5,435 nt of DNA from the NCBI GenBank assembly GCA_030604165.1, contig JAUVWK010000219.1, positions 1 to 5,435 of the forward strand, written 5' to 3'. The position numbers and the translations under genes were made by a program. Origin of the DNA: Alphaproteobacteria bacterium (lineage in GTDB: Bacteria > Pseudomonadota > Alphaproteobacteria > UBA828). Position 1 is the first letter of the stretch, and every line of letters starts with the position of its first letter. Positions 1 to 5,435 of the stretch are shown here, in pieces. The notes beneath the pieces were generated by a model that saw only the letters and a program-made list of their open reading frames with translations, searched no databases and had not been told where the DNA came from.

Positions 1-452
1 CGGCCGACCAAGACCGTGTGGGTATCGGCCTTCATGGTCTGGCCAAGGATGCAATCGAAGCTCGCCAGGCTGTCCAGCAGGACCGGCGCGCCGGTCTCCA
101 GCGTGCCCCAGGTGCCAGTCTCGAAGCGTTCGGCGAGGCGGGCATTGTCGGCGAACAACGTGGTCAGCGCCTCATGCCCTCGCGCCAGCACGTTGACGCA
201 GAACACGCGGCTTTGCAGCGCCGGATCGTGCGCCGCGGCCTCCCGGTCGACGCAGGCCAGCAGGGTCGGCGGCTCGACCGACAGCGAGCAGACGGCGGTG
301 GCGGTCAGACCGATGCGGCGGCCGTCGATGGCGGTGGTGACGATGGTGACGCCGGCCGTGAGCTGGCGCATGCCTTGCTTAAAGGCCTCCGGATCCACGC
401 TGGTCAGCAGATCCGCGCCGAAATCCGCGCCAAAATCTTCCAAGAATGGCAT
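1..452 (-). CDS. Flavin reductase-like domain protein (FMN-binding split barrel), 3' end cut by window edge
   Basis: The frame stays open from an ATG at 452-450 to the left edge and gives 150 residues, starting MPFLEDFGADF. Features seen are the FKQGMRQLTAGVTIVTT segment (about residues 24-40), GLTATAVCSLSVEPPTLLACV (48-68), a FCVNV strand (84-88) and THTVLVG near the cut end. This order of an AGVTIVTT strand, an LTATAxxSxSxxPP flavin-phosphate loop, an F/CVNVL strand and a late HTxxxG motif is typical of the flavin reductase-like family (HpaC, RutF and similar), which use NAD(P)H to reduce FMN or FAD, usually for a separate monooxygenase. Family members are commonly about 160-180 residues, so only a short C-terminal piece should be missing. 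The start is supported by GGAGG at 458-462, five bases upstream. The gene is divergent from the FAD oxidase. Family assignment is firm; the partner enzyme and pathway are unknown, and a non-catalytic flavin- or haem-binding relative cannot be excluded. Confidence 0.85.
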   Translation of the reverse strand, partial: MPFLEDFGADFGADLLTSVDPEAFKQGMRQLTAGVTIVTTAIDGRRIGLTATAVCSLSVEPPTLLACVDREAAAHDPALQSRVFCVNVLARGHEALTTLFADNARLAERFETGTWGTLETGAPVLLDSLASFDCILGQTMKADTHTVLVG

Positions 453-457
453 TCCAA

Positions 458-462
458 CCTCC
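458..462 (-). promoter_or_regulatory. Ribosome binding site of the flavin reductase gene
   Basis: GGAGG on the minus strand lies five bases before the ATG at 452. It fixes the start of the edge-truncated flavin reductase, since no comparable site precedes an alternative in-frame start. Confidence 0.6.
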
Positions 463-529
463 ACACCCACCGGCCACGATCATGCTGTCTGCGCGCCGAA
501 ACGTCCAGCCGCGAGCCGGGCCGGCGCGA

Positions 530-558
530 TTCCACACAGGTGGGAAATGCTCTAGCAT
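530..558. repeat. Hairpin plus short palindrome in the divergent promoter region
   Basis: Two adjacent dyads are visible. TTCCAC (530-535) pairs with GTGGGAA (540-546) across the loop ACAG, with one extra G in the right arm. Immediately after it, ATGCT (547-551) and AGCAT (554-558) form a perfect 5-bp inverted repeat around CT. The pair overlaps the only plus-strand promoter-like boxes. It could be a regulator's operator, a copy of a short dispersed intergenic element, or chance. No second copy was noticed in this window. Confidence 0.4.
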
Positions 559-579
559 GAGCCCTCGGCGGACAAAAAA

Positions 580-586
580 GGGGGAG
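580..586 (+). promoter_or_regulatory. Ribosome binding site deciding the GTG start of the FAD oxidase
   Basis: GGGGGAG lies six bases before the GTG at 593. The competing in-frame ATG at 557 has only AGGTGGG at 538-544, about 12 bases away and inside the hairpin. This is the main reason for choosing 593 as the oxidase start. Confidence 0.5.
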
Positions 587-592
587 ACGCCC

Positions 593-2005
593 GTGCGATG
601 TTATTGGCTCGAGGAAGCGCTGCCCGAGCGGATCGAAGACGCGCCGCCGGTCGCCGGCGATCTCAAGGCTGACGTCTGCATCGTGGGCGGCGGCTATTTC
701 GGCCTGTGGACGGCGCTCCGACTCAAGGAGCGCGAGCCCTCGCTGGATGTCGCGATCGTCGAGGGCGATATCTGCGGCGGCGGCGCGAGCGGGCGCAATG
801 GCGGCTTCGTGCTGAGCTGGTGGGCCAAATTCAACGGACTGCAAAAGCTCTGCGCCACCGACGAGGCCGTGCGGCTGGCCCAGGCCTCGGCCGACGCGAT
901 CTCTGAAATCGGCGCCTTTTGCCAGAGCCACGAGATCGACGCCCATTACCGCTATGACGGCTGGCTGTGGGCCGCCACCAGCCCCGTCCAGGACGGCTCG
1001 TGGCGCACCCTGGTCGACCGTCTGGCGCAACACCAGCTCCACCCGTTCGAGGAATGGCCGCCCGAACAGGTCGCGCGGCGCGCCGGCTCGGCGCGGTATT
1101 TGAGCGGCGTGTTCGAGCCGACCGGCGCGACCGTGCAACCCGCCCTGCTCGCCCGGGGCTTGCGCCGGGTCGCCATGGCAAAGGGCGTGCGCATCTACGA
1201 GCACTCGCCCATGAAGCGGCTCAAGCGCTCATCGCCGCCGCGCGTCATCACCAAGCGCGGCTCGGTGACGGCCGAGAAGGTGATCATCGCCATGAACGCC
1301 TGGGCCGCCGCCTTGCCCGAACTGCGGCGCAGCATCGTCGTGGTGAGCAGCGATATCGTCGCCACCGAACCCATGCCGGCGCGGCTCGCGCAAGCGGGCT
1401 GGAACAACGGCATGGCGATCTCGGATTCGCGCACGCTGGTCAACTACTACCGCTCCACGCTGGATGGCCGCATCGTCTTCGGCACCGGCGGCGGCCTCCT
1501 CTCGTTCGGCAACAAGGTCGATGAGCGCTTCGAGGGCGCCTCGCGGCGGGCCGGCGAAGTGGAGCGTTTCCTGCGCCAGCTTTACCCCGATTTCGACGAT
1601 GTGCCCGTGGCGAAAAGCTGGACCGGGCCGATCGACCGCTCGGTCACCGGGATCCCGTTTTTCGGCCGGCTGGACGGGCGCGCCGACCTGCTTTACGGCC
1701 TCGGCTTTTCCGGCAACGGCGTCGGGCCCACGGTGGTGGGCGGGCGCATCATGGCCTCGCTGGCGCTGGAGGCCGACGATGAATGGGCGGGCTGCGGCCT
1801 GGTGCGCGATAGGGTGGGGCAGTTTCCGCGGGAGCCGTTTCGCTATTACGGCGGCCGCATGGTGATCGCGGCGAACCGGCGCAAGGAACAGCTGGAGGAT
1901 GCCGGGCGCAAGGCGGGCCCGCTGACCCGGCGCCTCGCCGCCATGGCGCCGGCCGGGCTGGTCCCAGTCAAGGGCGTCGACGCCCCGGCCGCGCGCGCCT
2001 CCTGA
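593..2005 (+). CDS. FAD-dependent oxidoreductase, DAO superfamily (PuuB/glycine oxidase-like)
   Basis: Predicted to use bound FAD to oxidise a C-N bond of an amine or amino acid, passing electrons to oxygen or a quinone, in the cytoplasm. With the GTG start the protein is 470 residues. The N-terminal Rossmann strand DVCIVGGGYFG carries GGGYFG at residues 32-37, followed by the ribose-binding acidic residue E57 in IVEGD and the FAD loop GGGASGRNGG (62-71). A late GFSGNGVG (371-378) is the C-terminal FAD-contact motif. A basic tail of roughly 75 residues follows, ending in APAGLVPVKG, so the protein is longer than E. coli PuuB (about 426). The ATG at 557 (482 residues) is the alternative start, and the open frame reaches further upstream without a better site. 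The gene is divergent from the flavin reductase and convergent with the hydrolase operon. Gamma-glutamyl-amine oxidase is the best functional guess; glycine/sarcosine or D-amino acid oxidase is possible. The family is sure, the substrate is not. Confidence 0.88.
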   Translation: MRCYWLEEALPERIEDAPPVAGDLKADVCIVGGGYFGLWTALRLKEREPSLDVAIVEGDICGGGASGRNGGFVLSWWAKFNGLQKLCATDEAVRLAQASADAISEIGAFCQSHEIDAHYRYDGWLWAATSPVQDGSWRTLVDRLAQHQLHPFEEWPPEQVARRAGSARYLSGVFEPTGATVQPALLARGLRRVAMAKGVRIYEHSPMKRLKRSSPPRVITKRGSVTAEKVIIAMNAWAAALPELRRSIVVVSSDIVATEPMPARLAQAGWNNGMAISDSRTLVNYYRSTLDGRIVFGTGGGLLSFGNKVDERFEGASRRAGEVERFLRQLYPDFDDVPVAKSWTGPIDRSVTGIPFFGRLDGRADLLYGLGFSGNGVGPTVVGGRIMASLALEADDEWAGCGLVRDRVGQFPREPFRYYGGRMVIAANRRKEQLEDAGRKAGPLTRRLAAMAPAGLVPVKGVDAPAARAS

Positions 2006-2013
2006 GCGCGCGG
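1989..2013. terminator. GC-rich stem-loop between convergent genes
   Basis: CCGCGCGC (1989-1996) and GCGCGCGG (2006-2013) are perfect 8-bp inverted arms around a 9-base loop that contains the oxidase stop codon. It lies exactly where two convergent genes end ten bases apart, so it may act as a bidirectional terminator. Neither side has a clear T-tract, so intrinsic termination is unproven; in such GC-rich sequence a chance dyad is also possible. Confidence 0.35.
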
Positions 2014-2015
2014 GC

Positions 2016-3554
2016 TCAGTCCGCCACGCGGCGGAACACGATGTCGTCCACCGTGTATTCCAGCGGCACCGCGAGGCGGTCGATCGCACCCGCCTTGTCG
2101 TAGAAAAAGCTCACCTTGAGCCGCCTGTAGGCGGTCAGCGGAATCTTCTCGATCTCGAACATATCGTAATGAAAATGCCGCAACGGCAAATCGAAGCGGT
2201 GGAAGAGCCAGCGCAGCGCCTCGCCGTCGCGCGCGATACGCAGGCGGCCGTAGGCCGGATGCTCGTAGGTGCCGACATAGTCCGCGAGCGGGTGCGACGG
2301 CGGCGCGTTCTCCTTGCGGGGAACCAAGATCTCGGGATAGCGGCTCGCGGCCTCGGCCTTTTGCCGTTTTTCCCGAAACCGCGCGTTCCAGGCAATCGGC
2401 TCCAAGCCCAAGAGCCGGTCATAGAGATTGCGCGCAACGATGGTCGGAACCGGATTGCGGTCGAGATTGCTGAGCACGACGAGGCCGATGTCGCGTTCCG
2501 GCATGAACGAAAGCTGCGCCACATAACCATCGATGCCGCCGCCGTGAGAGATCGTCGTGTGGCCGCGGTAGCGGGAGACGACAAAGCCCATGCCATAGCT
2601 GCTGCGGCCCAGCTCGACGTCTTTCGGTGTGCCCGGCATCGCCGTTTGCGGTGCCTGCATCTCTGCCATGCGGGCTTGCGAGAGGAGCGGCGCACCGTCA
2701 TGGCGGCCCTCGTTCATGGCGAAGCGCACGAACCGGATCAACTCGGCGGCGCTGGCATTGAGCGCGCCCGCCGGGCCGATGCCTTGCATATCGAACAACG
2801 CGACGTCGGCCACCGCGTCGTCGACCAGCGCATGGGGAGAGGCGAAATCTTCGTCCCGTTGCATTTCGGCGACGGTGAAATTGCTCCGTGTCATGCCGAG
2901 CGGCGCGAGCAGGCGGCGCCGCGTAAAAGCCTCCCACGTGCTCTCGCTCAGCCGCTCCGCAATGCGTCCCGCCACCATGAACAGCAGGTTTTGATAGCCC
3001 CAGCCGACGCGGAACGAGCCCCCCATATCCAAATAACGCAAGCGCCCGAAGAGGCTGTCTCGATCGAACCCGGTGGCGTACCAAAGCGCGTCGTGGCGGG
3101 GCAAGCCGGAGCGGTGCGTGACCAGATCGCGCGGCGTCATGGTCTCACTGGCGAAGCCATCGGTGAGCCGGAAGGCGGGCAGGTAATCGCGCACGGGAGC
3201 GTCCCAGTCGAGCCGGCCCTCGTCGACCAGCATGGCGAGGCCGACGACCGTGAAGGGCTTGGTGATCGAGCCCACGGCGAACAGCGTATCCGGCGTCACG
3301 GGCAGCGTCCGTGCGAGATCGCGGTAGCCATAGCCCCTGGCGAGCACCACCTCGCCATCGCGCACCAGCGCGAGCGCCAGGCCGGGCACCTGCCATTCGG
3401 CCATGGTCTCGACGACGAACGCGTCGAGGCCTTCGAAGGGCGGCTCGGCGGCGGCAAGCGGCCGCGCCAGCACGACGAGCGTGACCAGCGCGACACAGAG
3501 CAGGCGGACGAAGCGCGCCGCGCGACAACAGGGAGCCCCCATCGACCGGCTCAC
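2016..3554 (-). CDS. Exported serine hydrolase, class C beta-lactamase/penicillin-binding-like family
   Basis: A 512-residue serine acyl-enzyme hydrolase. The N-terminus has a basic stretch, a hydrophobic core (LLCVALVTLVVLA) and a probable signal peptidase site after PLAAA (residue 36), so it should act in the periplasm or outside. The catalytic SxxK is S96-ITK-K99 in FAVGSITKPF, the YxN motif is Y187-Q-N189, and the third motif is HGGG at 337-340, in place of KTG. A C-terminal domain from about residue 421 (LADYVGTYEHPAYG onward) resembles the DUF3471-type beta-barrel common in this family. The GTG at 3554 lies 13 bases after the queF stop with GAGG four bases before it; the ATG at 3542 (508 residues) is an equally plausible start, while the ATG at 3596 would overlap queF and lacks a site. 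Family members include esterases, D-aminopeptidases and amidases. The HGGG motif and domain plan give no reason to call it an antibiotic-resistance beta-lactamase. The substrate is unknown. Confidence 0.88.
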   Translation of the reverse strand: MSRSMGAPCCRAARFVRLLCVALVTLVVLARPLAAAEPPFEGLDAFVVETMAEWQVPGLALALVRDGEVVLARGYGYRDLARTLPVTPDTLFAVGSITKPFTVVGLAMLVDEGRLDWDAPVRDYLPAFRLTDGFASETMTPRDLVTHRSGLPRHDALWYATGFDRDSLFGRLRYLDMGGSFRVGWGYQNLLFMVAGRIAERLSESTWEAFTRRRLLAPLGMTRSNFTVAEMQRDEDFASPHALVDDAVADVALFDMQGIGPAGALNASAAELIRFVRFAMNEGRHDGAPLLSQARMAEMQAPQTAMPGTPKDVELGRSSYGMGFVVSRYRGHTTISHGGGIDGYVAQLSFMPERDIGLVVLSNLDRNPVPTIVARNLYDRLLGLEPIAWNARFREKRQKAEAASRYPEILVPRKENAPPSHPLADYVGTYEHPAYGRLRIARDGEALRWLFHRFDLPLRHFHYDMFEIEKIPLTAYRRLKVSFFYDKAGAIDRLAVPLEYTVDDIVFRRVAD

Positions 3555-3567
3555 GCCACCTCGCCGC

Positions 3568-4032
3568 TCAGCCACGGCCGCGATAGGGCGCGACATTCTG
3601 AGCCGGAATCCAGAGCTCGGCGGGCGGCTCGCCGGATTGGTAGAAGACGTCGATGGGGATGCCGCCGCGCGGGTACCAATAGCCGCCGATCCTGAGCCAA
3701 TAGGGGCCGAGCGCGTCTTCCAAGCGCTTCGCGATGGCCACGGTGCAATCCTCGTGAAAGGCGCCGTGATTGCGAAACGAGCCCAGATAGAGCTTGAGCG
3801 ACTTGCTTTCCACCAACAGCGCGTCGGGGACGTAATCGATCACGAGGTGGGCGAAGTCCGGCTGGCCCGTGACCGGGCAGATCGAGGTGAATTCGGGGCA
3901 GCTGAAGCGCACCACATAGAGCGTGCCGACATGAGGGTTGGGGATGGCCTCGAGCACCGCCTCATCGGGCGAGTCCGGTAGCGCCACCTTGATGCCGAGC
4001 TGGCTCAGCTCGAATTCGCTCTCGTCGCTCAT
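3568..4032 (-). CDS. queF: NADPH-dependent 7-cyano-7-deazaguanine (preQ0) reductase QueF
   Basis: Reduces the nitrile of preQ0 to the aminomethyl group of preQ1 with two NADPH in the queuosine tRNA-modification pathway; cytoplasmic. At 154 residues it is the short, single-domain (type I) form. The catalytic Cys is C52 in EFTSICPVTGQPDF, with the proton-donating Asp at D59. The QueF signature is ESKSLKLY at residues 75-82, and H93-E94 in GAFHED match the substrate-binding His/Glu pair. The region YWLRIGGYWYPRGGIPIDVF is the usual C-terminal strand pair. The start is an ATG with GGAGG at 4041-4045; the open frame extends upstream to about 4356, but that part lies in the neighbouring gene and is not conserved-looking. 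The gene sits 26 bases after the formylglutamate hydrolase gene and 13 bases before the serine hydrolase. No queC, queD, queE or tgt is visible in the window. Confidence 0.96.
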   Translation of the reverse strand: MSDESEFELSQLGIKVALPDSPDEAVLEAIPNPHVGTLYVVRFSCPEFTSICPVTGQPDFAHLVIDYVPDALLVESKSLKLYLGSFRNHGAFHEDCTVAIAKRLEDALGPYWLRIGGYWYPRGGIPIDVFYQSGEPPAELWIPAQNVAPYRGRG

Positions 4033-4040
4033 GCCCTGCC

Positions 4041-4045
4041 CCTCC
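4041..4045 (-). promoter_or_regulatory. Ribosome binding site of queF
   Basis: GGAGG, within the longer GGGAGGGG, lies eight bases before the queF ATG in the 26-base gap after the upstream stop. It rules out the longer upstream open frame as the real start. Confidence 0.6.
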
Positions 4046-4058
4046 CGGCGATGCGCGC

Positions 4059-4850
4059 CTAATAGTGCTGGATGCGGTGGATGGCCGGATCCGCGAGCGC
4101 CGTGGTGAGCGCACCGGCCAGGCGCTCGGCCCAGGCCTCGACGCCGGTCTGGTCGCGGATCAAATCGTTGCGAATTTCGATCAGGGCATGCGGCAGGCCG
4201 CGCTTGGCGCCGTGCTCGGGCATGGTGTAATCGGTCGGCCCCACGATGGCGTAAGGCTCGTTGTCGCCGACGACGATGCCCAGCTCGGCGCGCAGCGCGG
4301 CCAGCAGCGGCTGCGGCAGGCGCGGATCGTGCTCCCAACAGACGCCGACATGCCACGGCCGGCGCACCCCGTTCAGCGCCGGCGTGAAGCTATGAATGGC
4401 AATCAGCGCCGGCACCATGCCCGCCGCCAGCTTGGCCTCGAGACCTTCGCGGATGACCGCGTGATAAGGCGTGAAAAAAGCTTCGACCCGTGCCGCGACG
4501 GCAGCCTCGTCGAGCCCGCGATTAGCCGGCACGGCCACCCCGTCGCTCACCGCGGGGATGCGATCGGTCGCCTCCGGCGGGCGATTGCAATCGACGATCA
4601 GGCGCGAATAGCCGGCGAGCACCGCCGGGGCATCGAGCAATTCGGCGAGACGGCGGGTCACCTTGGCGGCACCGATATCCCAGCCGATGTGGTTCGTGAG
4701 CGCCGCCCTGTCGATCCCGAGCCCGTCCAGCGCCGCCGGCACGGCATGGCTCGCATGGTCGCAGGTCAGGAAGATCGGTGCGGCGCCGGTCCAATTGACC
4801 CGTTCGAACGGCGCCGGATCGTCCGGCCCCAAGAGCGTGGCTGCGGTCAC
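4059..4850 (-). CDS. N-formylglutamate amidohydrolase family protein
   Basis: A 263-residue zinc-dependent amidase of the FGase family, whose named activity is N-formyl-L-glutamate to glutamate plus formate in histidine breakdown. Family motifs appear in order: CDHASHAVP (residues 30-38), HIGWDIGA (54-61), YSRLIVDCNR (81-90), AIHSF around H153, and EIRND (225-229). These contribute the metal-binding His/Asp and the conserved Arg/Glu residues. The start is GTG at 4850 with AGGAG nine bases upstream, overlapping the stop of the preceding gene; there is no suitable ATG. It lies between the amidohydrolase gene and queF. No hutH, hutU, hutI or hutF is seen, so a histidine-pathway role is not supported. 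Homologues of this branch are often found beside amidohydrolase, glutamine-synthetase-like and FAD-oxidase genes, and may hydrolyse other N-acyl or gamma-glutamyl compounds; that is inference. The family call is strong, the substrate uncertain. Confidence 0.92.
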   Translation of the reverse strand: MTAATLLGPDDPAPFERVNWTGAAPIFLTCDHASHAVPAALDGLGIDRAALTNHIGWDIGAAKVTRRLAELLDAPAVLAGYSRLIVDCNRPPEATDRIPAVSDGVAVPANRGLDEAAVAARVEAFFTPYHAVIREGLEAKLAAGMVPALIAIHSFTPALNGVRRPWHVGVCWEHDPRLPQPLLAALRAELGIVVGDNEPYAIVGPTDYTMPEHGAKRGLPHALIEIRNDLIRDQTGVEAWAERLAGALTTALADPAIHRIQHY

Positions 4851-4859
4851 CGCGATGTG

Positions 4860-4864
4860 CTCCT
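4860..4864 (-). promoter_or_regulatory. Ribosome binding site of the FGase-family gene, overlapping the upstream stop codon
   Basis: AGGAG on the minus strand shares two bases with the TAG stop (4863-4865) of the amidohydrolase gene and lies nine bases before the GTG at 4850. This arrangement suggests translational coupling of the two genes and supports the GTG start. Confidence 0.55.
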
Positions 4865-5435
4865 ATTCTGCGAGGGGATAGATCCGCCGCGCGTTCTCGC
4901 TGGCGACGAGACGCAGGATACGCTCCGCTTCCGCCGAAGGGATTTCGTCGTCCGCGACCCAGCGCTCGAGGGTGCGGCGAAGGCTGGTGCGAAAACGCAG
5001 CGTGCCGAGATAATAGAGCTCGGCCAAGCCGAAGGCATCGGAGCTGTAGAGCTGCTTGGTAAACGGCGCGAGTTCCAGCGCCTCGTCCATGATGCGCTGA
5101 TAACTCGGCCCCGCCCAGTTGAGCACGAAGCCGACGTCGAAATAGACGCAAGGGAAATTCTCGGCCATGAGGCCCGCCTCGCGGTGAAACGGGTAGCAGT
5201 GCAACAGCGTCAGCGGCACGCCCCAGGGTTCGGCGGCGCGGATGAACGGCGTGAGGCGGCTGGGATCGACCGCTTGCAGCTCGATATCGGGATCGCCGAT
5301 GCCGATGTGAAACTGCAACGGAAAGCCCTTCTGCCGGGCGATGTCGGCGCCGAGCCAAATCAAGTGGCGTTCCAGCACGGCATCGCTCATGCGCGCCTGG
5401 CCCGATTTCTCCACCAGAGCGAGCCAAGCGCCGGC
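4863..5435 (-). CDS. Metal-dependent amidohydrolase (amidohydrolase-2/FluG-like TIM barrel), 5' end beyond the window
   Basis: The frame is open from the right edge to the TAG at 4863-4865 and gives the C-terminal 190 residues. Members of the amidohydrolase-2 group are usually about 300-400 residues, so about half is missing, including the N-terminal HxH metal motif. The visible part has a metal-ligand His in LQFHIGIGD (fragment residue 43), a second in LLHCYPFH (H79), and the strand-8 Asp in YSSDAFGLAELYYLG (D133). LYSSDAFG followed by an E-x-YYL segment resembles the N-terminal amidohydrolase half of FluG and stand-alone homologues found with glutamine-synthetase-like genes. A GTG at 5414 and an ATG at 5390-5388 exist, but both are in mid-barrel and should not be taken as the true start. 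It is followed after 12 bases by the FGase-family gene, whose ribosome site overlaps its stop. The substrate is unknown; a decarboxylase of the ACMSD-like group is an alternative. Confidence 0.85.
   Translation of the reverse strand, partial: AGAWLALVEKSGQARMSDAVLERHLIWLGADIARQKGFPLQFHIGIGDPDIELQAVDPSRLTPFIRAAEPWGVPLTLLHCYPFHREAGLMAENFPCVYFDVGFVLNWAGPSYQRIMDEALELAPFTKQLYSSDAFGLAELYYLGTLRFRTSLRRTLERWVADDEIPSAEAERILRLVASENARRIYPLAE

Larger units (their letters stand above)
453..592. promoter_or_regulatory. Divergent intergenic region with putative promoters
   Basis: This 140-bp stretch separates the divergent flavin reductase and FAD oxidase genes and must carry at least the oxidase promoter. 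Only weak sigma-70-like boxes are visible. On the plus strand, TTCCAC (530-535) and TAGCAT (553-558) are 17 bases apart, which would place transcription start near 565 and favour the GTG at 593 over the ATG at 557. On the minus strand, CTGGAC (503-508) and CATGAT (479-484) are 18 bases apart. Both pairs match consensus poorly, so they are candidates only. A hairpin and a short palindrome sit over the plus-strand candidate and could be an operator. Confidence 0.35.

Noticed and set aside
16..560. Two overlapping plus-strand open frames at the left edge
   Set aside because: The minus-strand flavin reductase frame, open to the window edge, has clear family motifs and a ribosome site; the plus frames have neither.
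1229..2089. Long minus-strand open frames opposite the FAD oxidase (also 404-1204)
   Set aside because: They have low-complexity, Arg/Ala/Gly-rich composition and no domain signature; the plus-strand oxidase explains the region.
2016..3554. Antibiotic-resistance beta-lactamase (AmpC)
   Set aside because: The protein is far longer than AmpC, has HGGG in place of KTG and a DUF3471-like tail, which points to the broad serine hydrolase family.
2169..3695. A 508-codon open frame on the plus strand opposite the serine hydrolase
   Set aside because: It lacks recognisable motifs, is rich in Arg/Ala/His as expected for an antisense frame in GC-rich DNA, and lies opposite a gene with complete catalytic motifs.
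4033..4356. N-terminal extension of QueF by 108 residues
   Set aside because: The extra part is an antisense-like Arg/Ala-rich sequence within the FGase-family gene; a strong ribosome site marks the ATG at 4032.
4059..4850. Histidine utilisation (hut) operon
   Set aside because: Only the FGase-family gene would fit; no histidase, urocanase, imidazolonepropionase or formiminoglutamate deiminase is visible.
1..5435. CRISPR array, tRNA, rRNA, insertion sequence or prophage remnants
   Set aside because: I saw no regularly spaced repeats, no tRNA or rRNA-like segments, no transposase motifs and no long terminal repeats; nearly all of the window is accounted for by intact or edge-cut genes.

Overview
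The window is GC-rich, gene-dense bacterial DNA. Strong G/C bias at third codon positions, frequent GTG starts and the protein styles (short type I QueF, a PuuB/DadA-like FAD oxidase, a FluG-like amidohydrolase) suggest a high-GC proteobacterium, most likely an alphaproteobacterium. This is a judgement from sequence style, not a database match. There are six protein-coding genes and no RNA gene, CRISPR array, insertion sequence or prophage signal that I can support.

Layout, left to right. (1) Positions 1-452, minus strand: the N-terminal 150 residues of a flavin reductase-like (FMN-binding split barrel) protein, cut by the left edge. (2) Positions 453-592: a 140-bp divergent intergenic region holding ribosome-binding sites for both flanking genes, a small hairpin, a short palindrome and only weak promoter-like boxes. 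(3) Positions 593-2005, plus strand: a FAD-dependent amine/amino-acid oxidase of the DAO superfamily. (4) Ten bases of convergent spacer, in and around a GC-rich stem-loop. (5) Positions 2016 to the right edge, minus strand: a tight four-gene run. Read in transcription order it encodes a FluG-like metal-dependent amidohydrolase (N-terminus outside the window), an N-formylglutamate amidohydrolase-family enzyme, QueF (preQ0 reductase) and an exported class-C beta-lactamase-like serine hydrolase. The gaps are 12, 26 and 13 bases, so co-transcription from a promoter beyond the right edge is likely.

How the genes may work together. The PuuB-like oxidase, the formylglutamate-hydrolase-type enzyme and the FluG-like amidohydrolase resemble parts of pathways that tag an amine with glutamate, oxidise the tagged amine and later release glutamate. 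The glutamine-synthetase-like ligase such a pathway needs is not in the window; the likeliest place is just beyond the right edge. QueF belongs to tRNA queuosine synthesis and looks like a passenger in this operon. The serine hydrolase is exported and of unknown substrate. I see no clearly novel defence or mobile system here; the most interesting points are the operon mixture and the small structured element in the divergent promoter region.
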